Shown here one piece after another: positions 50,481 through 58,452 of a stretch of 64,000 nucleotides of DNA (positions are counted from its first letter, which is position 1; each line of letters begins with the position of its first letter). The notes beneath the pieces are model-generated. The model searched no databases, was not told the origin of the DNA, and worked only from the letters and a program-made list of their open reading frames with translations. The DNA comes from a virus. The stretch is from positions 1-64,000 of the IMG/VR virus record IMGVR_UViG_3300030060_002738; one strand, 5' to 3'. The position numbers and the translations under genes are program-made.

Positions 50481-51848
50481 ATGAGCGAAAAAGGAGACAA
50501 ACTCAGGGAACAGGCGGCACTTTCTGAAGAAGCAGCAGAACTCGCTGACCGAGAAGAAGAAGTCCAAGGGAGACAGCAGACTCTTACTGCTGAACTTGAG
50601 GTAACAAAGTATCAATGGTTAGAGGAGCAACCAATCAGCAGTCACTTTGAGATAGAAAAGAAATTCGCAGAGGAACACAACATCGGACTCTCGGAGGCTC
50701 GTAAAGCCATAAGAAACGACTTGAAGAAATATGAGATAGAGGGGAAGGACATCCCACTTATGATTAAGGAACTCAAGATGTATCGAAGAACTCTGAAGGG
50801 AGACCCGAAAGTAGCAGTGACGAAATCCATAGACAATCTCATCAACGCATACTCATCACATTTGGATGAGAGCATCAACAAAATATACTGGATTAGAAAA
50901 TACAAACCCGCTCTGAAGGACATGACATTATCAGAGGAGAATATTATCAAACTCTCATTGATTCACGATGAGACAACACGCAGGGAAATTATAGATTCCC
51001 TGTGTAAGTATTGGGAGTGCAGATTGGATATTGACGGCATGGCCTATGGTCAGGAGTTTGCTAAGTTGTCAAAGGAGATGACTAGCAGCAAGAGAGCAGT
51101 CAATAGCAAAATAAGAAAATACATTGTAAACATAGGGCCGAAGGAACTCATCAAGAGGCACATAGTAAAACTAGTCAGTGAAGAACAGGGAATCTCTGCA
51201 AGACAGGTACATGAGAGACTACCTGAGAATCTATTCAAGAAATCTTCTCCTTCTATGATTTCAAAGATGGCACGTTCTGCAAACGTAACGATAGTCGATG
51301 GTGCATTATACAAGATGAGTGATGACATCAAGAAAGACATCTATGCTTACACTGCTGCATTCATTGATTCGGATGGATACATTACAATGGACAAGAATCA
51401 CAACCCAAGAGTAGGATTAGTTGCAACGGGAGAAAGAGGAAAGGCATTCATGTTGGAGATGCATAAGTCTCTTGGATGTGGCAGACTACACTTAGACCAA
51501 AAATCACCACAGGATACCAAACCAATAAACAGATTAAACTTCTACTCTCGTAATGATGTCTCTGAAATACTAAGCAAGTGTATGCCCTTCTTCAAACTCA
51601 AGAAGAAGAACGCAGAAATATTGGTGGAACTGCTTCGCATGAAGAAGAGTCACAAGAAAGCAACTTGGTATAATGCTCGTAAGGAAGAACTGTTCAAACT
51701 TATGAAGTACGAGAATCACAAAGATGACAAGAACTACGATTTTGGCAAGTATAACATTGACATAGATACTGTTGCTAAATACTATGAGAATGACAAGACA
51801 ACCGAGATGGATAAGTTAGAGGCCATCATTAAGAACGAGGTAGAATAA
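50481..51848 (+). CDS. LAGLIDADG-domain protein with winged-helix region
   Basis: 455 residues. The N-terminal 230 residues are helical and charged; 236-280 look like a winged helix (EEQGISARQVHERLPENLF); AFIDSDGYI at 293-301 is a LAGLIDADG motif, followed by one repeat with the usual Gly-rich and Phe-Phe-x-Leu-Lys-x-Lys-Lys-x-x-Ala parts. A single motif would need dimerisation to cut DNA. It sits between TerL and portal without disrupting either, so it may be a free-standing homing gene or a domesticated packaging factor. Confidence 0.65.
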   Translation: MSEKGDKLREQAALSEEAAELADREEEVQGRQQTLTAELEVTKYQWLEEQPISSHFEIEKKFAEEHNIGLSEARKAIRNDLKKYEIEGKDIPLMIKELKMYRRTLKGDPKVAVTKSIDNLINAYSSHLDESINKIYWIRKYKPALKDMTLSEENIIKLSLIHDETTRREIIDSLCKYWECRLDIDGMAYGQEFAKLSKEMTSSKRAVNSKIRKYIVNIGPKELIKRHIVKLVSEEQGISARQVHERLPENLFKKSSPSMISKMARSANVTIVDGALYKMSDDIKKDIYAYTAAFIDSDGYITMDKNHNPRVGLVATGERGKAFMLEMHKSLGCGRLHLDQKSPQDTKPINRLNFYSRNDVSEILSKCMPFFKLKKKNAEILVELLRMKKSHKKATWYNARKEELFKLMKYENHKDDKNYDFGKYNIDIDTVAKYYENDKTTEMDKLEAIIKNEVE

Positions 51849-51849
51849 A

Positions 51850-53484
51850 ATGGTAGAAGAAAAAAGACCCACCTTGTTTCAGCGTTTAACCCGCAGAACA
51901 ACCCCGAAGCCCCAAGACAGAACGATATACAATCCGGGTATACAAGAGAAGGACACATCCTATCTGATAACCGCCCCAATAATCTATCATGTCACATATC
52001 AATCTGTGATTGCTAGAACTTGTATCACCCAATTAAAGAATGAGATATTCAGAAGAGGATATACTTGGGAGGAGAAGTTTACCGCTAAATGTGGTGATTG
52101 TGGAAAGGAACACAAGCGAGCAGTAACAGAGTGTGTGGAATGTGAAAGTACAAATCTCATAAAACCTGATAGAGAACAACTAAAGTACATACAGAAATTA
52201 CTGGATGGCTATGTGAACAAAGGCGAGCAGATGTTCGTTGATGTTCTGAAAGAAATGGAAGACGACCTGAACATCATGGATGATGCATACATGGTCATGG
52301 TCAAGGAATACTTCGTTGATGGAAACGGAGATATCCGTATGCATCGAATCAAAGAGGTCTATCGTGGAGACCCTGTTAGTATGCACATATACGCTGATGA
52401 GAATGGTGAAAGAGGACATGAAGGATTCACCTGTCTAAATCATCGAAACTTCATCAGCAAGTCGATGACTGATTCATGCGAGATATGTGGTTCTGAGTTG
52501 CATCCTGTGCATTATGTCAACAGGGCAAATGGAAAGGAGCAGTATTTCATTGATGGAGAGGTTCTACATTTCAGCAAGTATGCACCATCGAGACTCTACG
52601 GCCAGTCTCCGATAATGACTCTATGGAATCACATCACCACGCTCATCGCTATGGAGAACTACGTCAACTCGTCATACACCAAGGCTAGAATGCCAAGGGG
52701 AATACTAGCAGTTCAAACTAGAAACATGGAATCAATGAAGTCCTTTTGGCGTGGTGTCAAAGAGAAGATGGAGCAAGACCCGCACTTCATTCCAGTAATG
52801 GGTATAGAGGGTGATGGAAAATCAGGAGCAGTCGAATGGGTCAAGTTCATGGACAGTCTCAAAGAGATGGACTACATACAAGTCAAGGAAGACTTGAGAG
52901 ATAGAATCGCTGCCTTCTATGGAGTTAGTAAAATCTTCATGGCAGATAACTCTGCCAGTGGCGGTCTCAACAACGAGGGTATGCAGATACTTGTAACCAA
53001 CAGAGCAGTTGAGATGGCACAGACGATTTGGAACGAGTATGTTTTCCCCTTTATGACGAAGGAGTTTGGGATAACGGATTGGCAGTTGAAACTACCGCCT
53101 TCTGAAGAAGAGGATGAGATTGCCAAACTACGAAAGAGAGAAATTGAAGTTAACGTAGCAGCATCAATCAAGAATCTAGGCTTTGAAGTTGACATGGATG
53201 ACGAGGGAAGATTCACTTTCAAGAAGCCTGAACCAAAGCCTGAGCAACAAGGGCCGAAAAAAGAGGGAGAGGAGAAAGTAGAAACTGACCCATACGCAGG
53301 AACAGATATCGATGCAAGTCAATTAGGTCAGTTGCAAGAACAGCAATTGATGGGAGGTCAAGGTGGTGGAGAGACTAGAAACAAACCATCTATGGAGACT
53401 GGCCCTGATAAGAGATTCACAGGATTACCTAGAGAAGCAGGTAATGAGAATGTTGATTCACGGACAGAGAGGAGAGTAGGTTGA
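51850..53484 (+). CDS. Portal protein with zinc-site insertions
   Basis: 544 residues, directly after the terminase region. The core (SKYAPSRLYGQSPIMTLWN, then YVNSSYTKARMPRGIL and AAFYGVSKIFMADNSASGG) fits the HK97/SPP1-type portal pattern. Two zinc-like sites interrupt the wing: Cys81, Cys84, Cys95, Cys98 and Cys195, His198, Cys210, Cys213. The C-terminal 90 residues are Gln/Glu/Gly-rich and probably flexible. It forms the ring for DNA entry and exit. Confidence 0.85.
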   Translation: MVEEKRPTLFQRLTRRTTPKPQDRTIYNPGIQEKDTSYLITAPIIYHVTYQSVIARTCITQLKNEIFRRGYTWEEKFTAKCGDCGKEHKRAVTECVECESTNLIKPDREQLKYIQKLLDGYVNKGEQMFVDVLKEMEDDLNIMDDAYMVMVKEYFVDGNGDIRMHRIKEVYRGDPVSMHIYADENGERGHEGFTCLNHRNFISKSMTDSCEICGSELHPVHYVNRANGKEQYFIDGEVLHFSKYAPSRLYGQSPIMTLWNHITTLIAMENYVNSSYTKARMPRGILAVQTRNMESMKSFWRGVKEKMEQDPHFIPVMGIEGDGKSGAVEWVKFMDSLKEMDYIQVKEDLRDRIAAFYGVSKIFMADNSASGGLNNEGMQILVTNRAVEMAQTIWNEYVFPFMTKEFGITDWQLKLPPSEEEDEIAKLRKREIEVNVAASIKNLGFEVDMDDEGRFTFKKPEPKPEQQGPKKEGEEKVETDPYAGTDIDASQLGQLQEQQLMGGQGGGETRNKPSMETGPDKRFTGLPREAGNENVDSRTERRVG

Positions 53485-53585
53485 GCGACATACTTGAGTT
53501 TGTCAGGAAGTGGAAAGAAGAGATAGACAGACTCAATGCAGAAACAGATGAGAGACTAAAGAAATACTTGGAGGGAGAGAAGTGA
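53481..53585 (+). CDS. 34-residue helical peptide
   Basis: TTG start overlapping the portal stop as TTGA; stop overlaps the next GTG. SDILEFVRKWKEEIDRLNAE: one amphipathic helix that partly resembles the tag helix. Coupling is the main evidence. Confidence 0.45.
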   Translation: MSDILEFVRKWKEEIDRLNAETDERLKKYLEGEK

Positions 53586-54382
53586 GTTGGTTTGACGCTA
53601 TCAAGGAAGAATCAAAGTTCACTCCTGAGAATCTATCCGAAGAGAAGAGAAGACTGTTTGAGTCTGAGCCATCCTTTGAGGTAGACTTCCCTGATTATGA
53701 GCATCCTGATAATGAAGAGGAACTGCCAAAAGTCATCGCCATGATGAAGAATAATGGTATTGACGAGGATGAGATGGAGGACTTAGACCAAAACAATATC
53801 GAGATGATGTTGGAGATTGTCGGTGAGGAGAAGGAAGACAGGGAGGATTTGATTGAAGATATTGATATTCACACAATCAAACTCAAAGTCAAGTATGGCA
53901 GACCAAGACCATACGAAATATCAGATGAGATAGAATCCACAACTGATACGGATGACAGTCCATCTTTTCCAAGCGGTCATGCGATGGAGGCTTATGCTTT
54001 AGCGAAGATTCTAGGAAAACAGTATCCTGATAAGGAAGAGGAGTTGATGAAACTTGCCGGAAAGATATCACTATCTAGAGTAAGAATGGGAAATCATTAT
54101 CCAAGTGACATAGAGGTTGGGAAGAAAGCAGGACTTCTAATTGCTGATGCGTATCTATCTGAGTCAAAGATTGAGAAGTGGCAAGATATCCTGCACAAGA
54201 AAAGGAAAAGCAAGTCCAAGGTAAATCAGGCAGGAAACTACACAAAGCCCGGTATGAGAAAGAGGATGTTTCAGAGAATCAAAGCGGGTAGCAAAGGTGG
54301 CCCTGCTGGTAAGTGGTCAGCGAGGAAGGCACAGTTGCTTGCTCAAAGATACAAGAAAGCAGGTGGTGGTTATCGTGGCTGA
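53582..54382 (+). CDS. WxxILK-tagged PAP2-like phosphatase with basic DNA-binding-like tail
   Basis: 266 residues. Tag MSWFDAIKEE. The centre has the three PAP2 motifs: Lys104...RPRP (107-110), PSFPSGH (127-133) and SRVRMGNHYPSD (165-176) with His133 and His172 as catalytic candidates, although membrane helices of lipid phosphatases are absent. A second tag-like unit (KWQDILHKKRK, Trp200) leads to a basic end with KWSARKAQLLAQRYKKAGGGY, a module also seen in phages and giant viruses. Virion location is inferred. Confidence 0.7.
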   Translation: MSWFDAIKEESKFTPENLSEEKRRLFESEPSFEVDFPDYEHPDNEEELPKVIAMMKNNGIDEDEMEDLDQNNIEMMLEIVGEEKEDREDLIEDIDIHTIKLKVKYGRPRPYEISDEIESTTDTDDSPSFPSGHAMEAYALAKILGKQYPDKEEELMKLAGKISLSRVRMGNHYPSDIEVGKKAGLLIADAYLSESKIEKWQDILHKKRKSKSKVNQAGNYTKPGMRKRMFQRIKAGSKGGPAGKWSARKAQLLAQRYKKAGGGYRG

Positions 54383-54647
54383 TTGGTTTGATTTTCTAAA
54401 GGCCAAGTCAAAGTCTCAGAGGTCTCTGTCAACTTGGACAGATGAGGAGTGGGGGAGTCAAGAACAGCATCGTGCAAAAGAGAAGGGAAAAAAAGCACCT
54501 TCCAAAACCAAAGGAAGATACATGCCAAAGGCCACATACAAAAGAACCCCAAAGAAGACATTGGACTATCAAGACAGAAAGAAAAGGAAGGGTCGTAAGA
54601 AAGGAAAGCAACATGTCCCAACAGGAAGGAAGTTCTCTCAGAAGTGA
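54375..54647 (+). CDS. WxxILK-tagged basic protein (TWTDEEWG module)
   Basis: 90 residues from a GTG that overlaps the previous stop. Tag MADWFDFLKAKS, then LSTWTDEEWGSQ ... GRYMPKATYKR and a Lys/Arg-rich end. The TWTDEEWG...RYxPK pattern is a small module shared with giant viruses and large phages. Candidate internal DNA-binding protein. Confidence 0.65.
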   Translation: MADWFDFLKAKSKSQRSLSTWTDEEWGSQEQHRAKEKGKKAPSKTKGRYMPKATYKRTPKKTLDYQDRKKRKGRKKGKQHVPTGRKFSQK

Positions 54648-54652
54648 TTATC

Positions 54653-55060
54653 ATGCCAATTCGTAAAGTCAAAGGAGGATACAAGTGGGGCAAGAAGGGC
54701 AAGGTCTATCGAAGTCGTAAAGGTGCTGAGAGACAAGCAGCCGCCGCTTATGCTTCAGGCTACAAGAAGTCAATGAATTGGTTTGATACTCTAAAGAGAG
54801 ACAAGAAAGACATGAGAGTTGGTACTGTTTATCCTTCAGATAGAGAAGGTAAGAAAATTATGATGCTAACCCATGAAGGAAAGAAGATTCATGCTGGTGC
54901 TAAAGGCTACGGTAATTACAAGAGAAAGGGTAAGAATCGTGGAGGTGGAACACACAAAGACCCTGCTAGGAGAAAGAATTTCAGAGCAAGGCATAACTGT
55001 GACCAATGTAAAGGTAGAATTACTACCCCTAAGTGCCTAGCATGTAAAAAACTGTGGTGA
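54653..55060 (+). CDS. Basic virion-type protein with internal WxxTLK tag
   Basis: 135 residues. GGYKWGKKGKVYRSRKGAER plus a YASGY end is a small module common at the C-termini of phage proteins. It is followed by MNWFDTLKRDK at Met41 (54773), which could be an internal start, and then KIHAGAKGYGNYKRKGKN ... HKDPARRKNFRARH, another module seen in giant viruses, and two CxxC pairs. Probably a fusion of two small basic proteins. Confidence 0.65.
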   Translation: MPIRKVKGGYKWGKKGKVYRSRKGAERQAAAAYASGYKKSMNWFDTLKRDKKDMRVGTVYPSDREGKKIMMLTHEGKKIHAGAKGYGNYKRKGKNRGGGTHKDPARRKNFRARHNCDQCKGRITTPKCLACKKLW

Positions 55061-55065
55061 GAGAG

Positions 55066-55242
55066 ATGAATTGGAAAGAGACATTGAAGAAACAAACAGA
55101 GAACGAACCTAAAATGGTTGACCCTGCTCAACAAGAGGAGATGGACAAGGCACTTGTTGGAGGTCAGAAGGAACTCGACAAAGACAAGGATGGAGACATT
55201 GATGCTAAAGATTTCAAACAACTAAGGGAGGAAAGGAAATGA
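55066..55242 (+). CDS. WxxILK-tagged EF-hand protein
   Basis: 58 residues. Tag MNWKETLKKQT. DKDKDGDIDAKDF is a consensus EF-hand calcium loop (Asp-x-Asp-x-Asp-Gly-x-Ile-x-x-x-Asp-Phe). Start at 55066 chosen because it puts the tag first. Calcium may affect assembly or ejection. Confidence 0.65.
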   Translation: MNWKETLKKQTENEPKMVDPAQQEEMDKALVGGQKELDKDKDGDIDAKDFKQLREERK

Positions 55243-55469
55243 CAGAGAAAAAGAAAGGAGTAAGAGAATTGGAAAGAGAACTAGCAGAAGCAAGAGCAGA
55301 GCAATACGCTCACCACAGTAGAAGTGTGACAAAGAACAGGGACTTCTCTGTTGGGGGTGTTGACCCTAATGCTGTGAAGAAGGAGAGACCTGATACAGCA
55401 GATGTTCCTGATGCAATCCTACTACCTAAGAAAAAGAGGTCAAGAACACCGAACAACCCTTGGGGATGA
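55239..55469 (+). CDS. Hypothetical charged protein
   Basis: 76 residues; Lys/Glu/Arg-rich helix then a Pro-rich disordered end (KKKRSRTPNNPWG). No tag. Four-base overlap with the EF-hand gene. Not recognised. Confidence 0.55.
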   Translation: MTEKKKGVRELERELAEARAEQYAHHSRSVTKNRDFSVGGVDPNAVKKERPDTADVPDAILLPKKKRSRTPNNPWG

Positions 55470-55474
55470 TTCAG

Positions 55475-56557
55475 ATGGCGCAGGATTTCATGGATATCTT
55501 GCGTAAGAAGAAGGATGAAGATTTCTTTACTGGCGAGGAGGATATCACTGATTTCCAAAGAGATGTCGAACAGGACACTGATGAGGGAACGACTGACACC
55601 ATGATGGGCAGGTTGGATAGAGATACTAGACAAGGGATAAGCGGTGCAGAGGCAGCAGACGAACTAGATGCGAAGAGAAAGAAGAAGTTGCAGGAAAAGG
55701 CAGTTAGTGCGAAGAACCTACAAATGTGGGGAAGGATACTAGAAACCTTCAGTAAAAACCCTGACATCACGGCTAATGAAATACGGGATGCAGTAAAGGA
55801 GTTCAGTAAATCTTTCTTGATTCCAAGAAATAGAAGCAAAGATAAGATAAACAGATTCTATCAGAGTATAATAACACAACAAGCAGACCCTAAACTCTTG
55901 AACTTGTTTTTTGCCAAGCCTGAAGATAAAGGCATACAAGTTTCAGGAGATGTAGAAGCACTTGGCTTCGACCTCTCAGAAGTAGAAAGGGAATATAATG
56001 GACAAGAATCGCTTGATATTCTAAGAGAGTTCTTTGAAGCAACTGCTGATATGCCTAGAGATTTGCTTACTGGTAAGAAGATGACGAGGAGTAAATTGGA
56101 CAGGTTAGAAGCCATGCTCATAAACACAGCAAAAATGGATACCGATAATCTCCCTAAAGACCCTAAGCAGATACTGAAACTTTTCAGAGAAATAGTATTG
56201 ACTCTTGATAGATACAAGGAAAATGAACAGTCTAAACTTAGCAAAGAAGACTCGACTATTGATAGTAAGGATAGAAATTGGGAAATGAAAGTCGAACCCG
56301 GTGAGTTTTCCTATCAAACAGAGACAGAAGTATTCGATATAAATCCCTCTGTTCTAGGTAGTGTAGAGGTTCTACTAGACAATCTTGAGAACATGATGAA
56401 CGATGTAACACAAAGAAAAACTAACTCTGATGATACAGATGAAGTAGATAGTTTGGATAAACTGCTGAAGCAGATGAAGAGTTTAATTAAAGTAACAATA
56501 GGAGATTACAAATTCAAACTCTCAGATGATGAAACAAGGGCAATTAAAATTAACTGA
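55475..56557 (+). CDS. Structural-block protein with degenerate tag
   Basis: 360 residues. MAQDFMDILRKKKDED is a tag variant with Phe for Trp. Acidic and helical, similar in composition to the 585- and 953-residue proteins. Not recognised; GGGG lies about ten bases before the start, and an ATG at 55466 is possible. Confidence 0.65.
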   Translation: MAQDFMDILRKKKDEDFFTGEEDITDFQRDVEQDTDEGTTDTMMGRLDRDTRQGISGAEAADELDAKRKKKLQEKAVSAKNLQMWGRILETFSKNPDITANEIRDAVKEFSKSFLIPRNRSKDKINRFYQSIITQQADPKLLNLFFAKPEDKGIQVSGDVEALGFDLSEVEREYNGQESLDILREFFEATADMPRDLLTGKKMTRSKLDRLEAMLINTAKMDTDNLPKDPKQILKLFREIVLTLDRYKENEQSKLSKEDSTIDSKDRNWEMKVEPGEFSYQTETEVFDINPSVLGSVEVLLDNLENMMNDVTQRKTNSDDTDEVDSLDKLLKQMKSLIKVTIGDYKFKLSDDETRAIKIN

Positions 56558-56578
56558 GCATACACAGGAGGCAACCAC

Positions 56579-56908
56579 ATGACATGGCAGGAGATACTGA
56601 AAGCCTCCGAGTTTCTAGAGAAACTAGAGCCAAAACAGAAGAAGAAGATAAAGAAACTTCTTCAGTCAACACAGCCAACTGAGTACATGGGACAAGAGAT
56701 GACGAAGTTAGAAGATGTCATTAAGGAGATGGAAGACCTCGATTTAGTAAAAACAGACAAACTACTCACAAAGAAGATGAAGTCCTTCCGTGAGAAGAAT
56801 CTAGACATACTCGCAAGTGCTGCTGAACTTCGCAAAGATTATCAAACGCTCTATGACCAAATCAGGAGCGTAGCATACCCAAAGGGTGACAAGGAGGAAA
56901 AGAAATGA
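56579..56908 (+). CDS. WxxILK-tagged helical protein
   Basis: 109 residues. Tag MTWQEILKASE, then a Lys-rich all-helical protein. AGGAGG upstream of the ATG. Not recognised. Confidence 0.7.
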   Translation: MTWQEILKASEFLEKLEPKQKKKIKKLLQSTQPTEYMGQEMTKLEDVIKEMEDLDLVKTDKLLTKKMKSFREKNLDILASAAELRKDYQTLYDQIRSVAYPKGDKEEKK

Positions 56909-57231
56909 ATTGGTTTGACATAATGAAAATATACGGCAATGAAGAGGAGAATAATCTACCTAGAGAAATACTTGACCTTCTTGAGAAGTTAGAAGAAATA
57001 GAAACAGACTACAATGCTAAGGTGGATGAATTTGATTACGAGTTAAGCGAAACATGTGAAAAGATACTTGACTTTGTACAGAATGATGCAAATTTGGAAG
57101 GTAAGAATAAAAATGTCCTAATAAACATAACTAGAGAACATCAGAGGAAGTCAGTTTCAGAAAGTGACTATGAAACAGTATATCACTATTTCACAGATAT
57201 CTATACCGAATTAAACGAGGTGGAAGAGTGA
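56905..57231 (+). CDS. WxxIMK-tagged acidic protein
   Basis: 108 residues. Tag MNWFDIMKIYG, then an acidic helical protein. ATGA overlap with the previous gene and GTGA with the next. Not recognised. Confidence 0.7.
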   Translation: MNWFDIMKIYGNEEENNLPREILDLLEKLEEIETDYNAKVDEFDYELSETCEKILDFVQNDANLEGKNKNVLINITREHQRKSVSESDYETVYHYFTDIYTELNEVEE

Positions 57232-57407
57232 GTTGGTTTGAAACACTAAAGGGAGATTGTGGCACAGAGAAGTCAGATGAGATGGCAAGAGTTACAACAA
57301 CAGCCTCCACCGGACAAGACAAAGAAGCGGCCAAGAGGACTGAGGATAAAGAAGCAGAACTATTGGCTATGATACGTGAGAGAAACAAGAAAGCGAGGGG
57401 AAATTAA
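57228..57407 (+). CDS. WxxTLK-tagged 59-residue protein
   Basis: GTG start overlapping the previous stop. Tag MSWFETLKGDC, followed by a Thr/Ala/Lys/Glu-rich tail ending KKARGN. The tag in this otherwise unremarkable frame is strong support that the gene is real. Confidence 0.65.
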   Translation: MSWFETLKGDCGTEKSDEMARVTTTASTGQDKEAAKRTEDKEAELLAMIRERNKKARGN

Positions 57408-57725
57408 ATGACATGGCATGACATACTAAAAGCACCTCCAATAAGAAACCCTAGAGAATCAGAGTTTGATGATAGAAGTAATGACAATCTATCATTGCCT
57501 GAGTATGTTGATTTGTTCAGAGAGAAAGTAGACCCAATAATAAGAGAAGCAGGTGAAAGGGAAGAAAAGTATGCAACCATTAAACTCACTGACTTGAAAA
57601 TGACACGGACAAAGGCACAAGAAATAGCAAGGGAACTATATAGGGACAAAGGCTACGCCGCAATATTTGCTGGTTCAGATGGTGAATTAACATTCAAACT
57701 AGAAGGGGAACAAAGGAAGTATTAA
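57408..57725 (+). CDS. WxxILK-tagged protein
   Basis: 105 residues, starting one base after the previous stop. Tag MTWHDILKAPP. The rest (LSLPEYVDLFREKVDPI, KAQEIARELYRDKGYAAIFA) is alpha/beta. Not recognised. Confidence 0.7.
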   Translation: MTWHDILKAPPIRNPRESEFDDRSNDNLSLPEYVDLFREKVDPIIREAGEREEKYATIKLTDLKMTRTKAQEIARELYRDKGYAAIFAGSDGELTFKLEGEQRKY

Positions 57726-57727
57726 AG

Positions 57728-57952
57728 ATGAGCAAAAAAGAAGAAAAAGACGAAATGTTACTATTAATGAAAGAACTTGTGAACAAGGTCAACGCCTTGG
57801 AGCAAGCAGTATACAACAAGGACAACCTACTGATGAAGTCAGGATATGTTGTTCGTGAGACTCCAACACCAGTTATGAACAATACACAAGTTCCTGATGG
57901 TGGTCAAATGTCTTGGGATGAGATTCGCAAGATGACGGAGAAAATGGGGTGA
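57728..57952 (+). CDS. Small coiled-coil protein with C-terminal SWDEIRK motif
   Basis: 74 residues. N-terminal coiled coil (LLLMKELVNKVNALEQAVY), a Thr/Pro linker, and the end QMSWDEIRKMTEKMG, which places a tag-like unit at the C-terminus. Not recognised. Confidence 0.65.
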   Translation: MSKKEEKDEMLLLMKELVNKVNALEQAVYNKDNLLMKSGYVVRETPTPVMNNTQVPDGGQMSWDEIRKMTEKMG

Positions 57953-57957
57953 GATGA

Positions 57958-58449
57958 ATGCCTGAGAGAGTTACGAAAGAAGAGAAAATAGTTGAATTAG
58001 CAATACTGAAAGCCAAAGAGATTCTACAAGAGGCAGGACATCTTGGAAGATTGAAACTCGATGAGGATGTCATGGGAGAGGAGATGAAAGTCAAGAAACC
58101 CAAGAAGAACCCATCAGAGGTTAAGATGGGAGATATGAGCAACATCGATGGCAAGGAGGATAAGACCAATGATGGAACTATGAAAAAGTTCGATGCTCTA
58201 TGTGATGAGATTAGAAAACAGTTTGCTGAAGGAAGTATAGAGCAACGGCAATCTGATGCATTATCAGGACATAAAAATATGCTAGAAGAACTACTTAATG
58301 AACTACAAGAAAAGTTCCGCCAAGCACCCCCTGACAAGAGAACTAAGATAGAAAATGATATGCGAGCAATGATTAGGGAAATGAAGACTGTTAGAGATGT
58401 TCAACCTGCTGACCTTGCAAAACCCCCTATGGCACGAAGGTTTGGATAA
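57958..58449 (+). CDS. Hypothetical charged protein
   Basis: 163 residues, Lys/Glu-rich, helical, with a flexible middle (VKKPKKNPSEVK). GGGGTGAG upstream of the ATG. No tag. Not recognised. Confidence 0.6.
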   Translation: MPERVTKEEKIVELAILKAKEILQEAGHLGRLKLDEDVMGEEMKVKKPKKNPSEVKMGDMSNIDGKEDKTNDGTMKKFDALCDEIRKQFAEGSIEQRQSDALSGHKNMLEELLNELQEKFRQAPPDKRTKIENDMRAMIREMKTVRDVQPADLAKPPMARRFG

Positions 58450-58452
58450 GGG

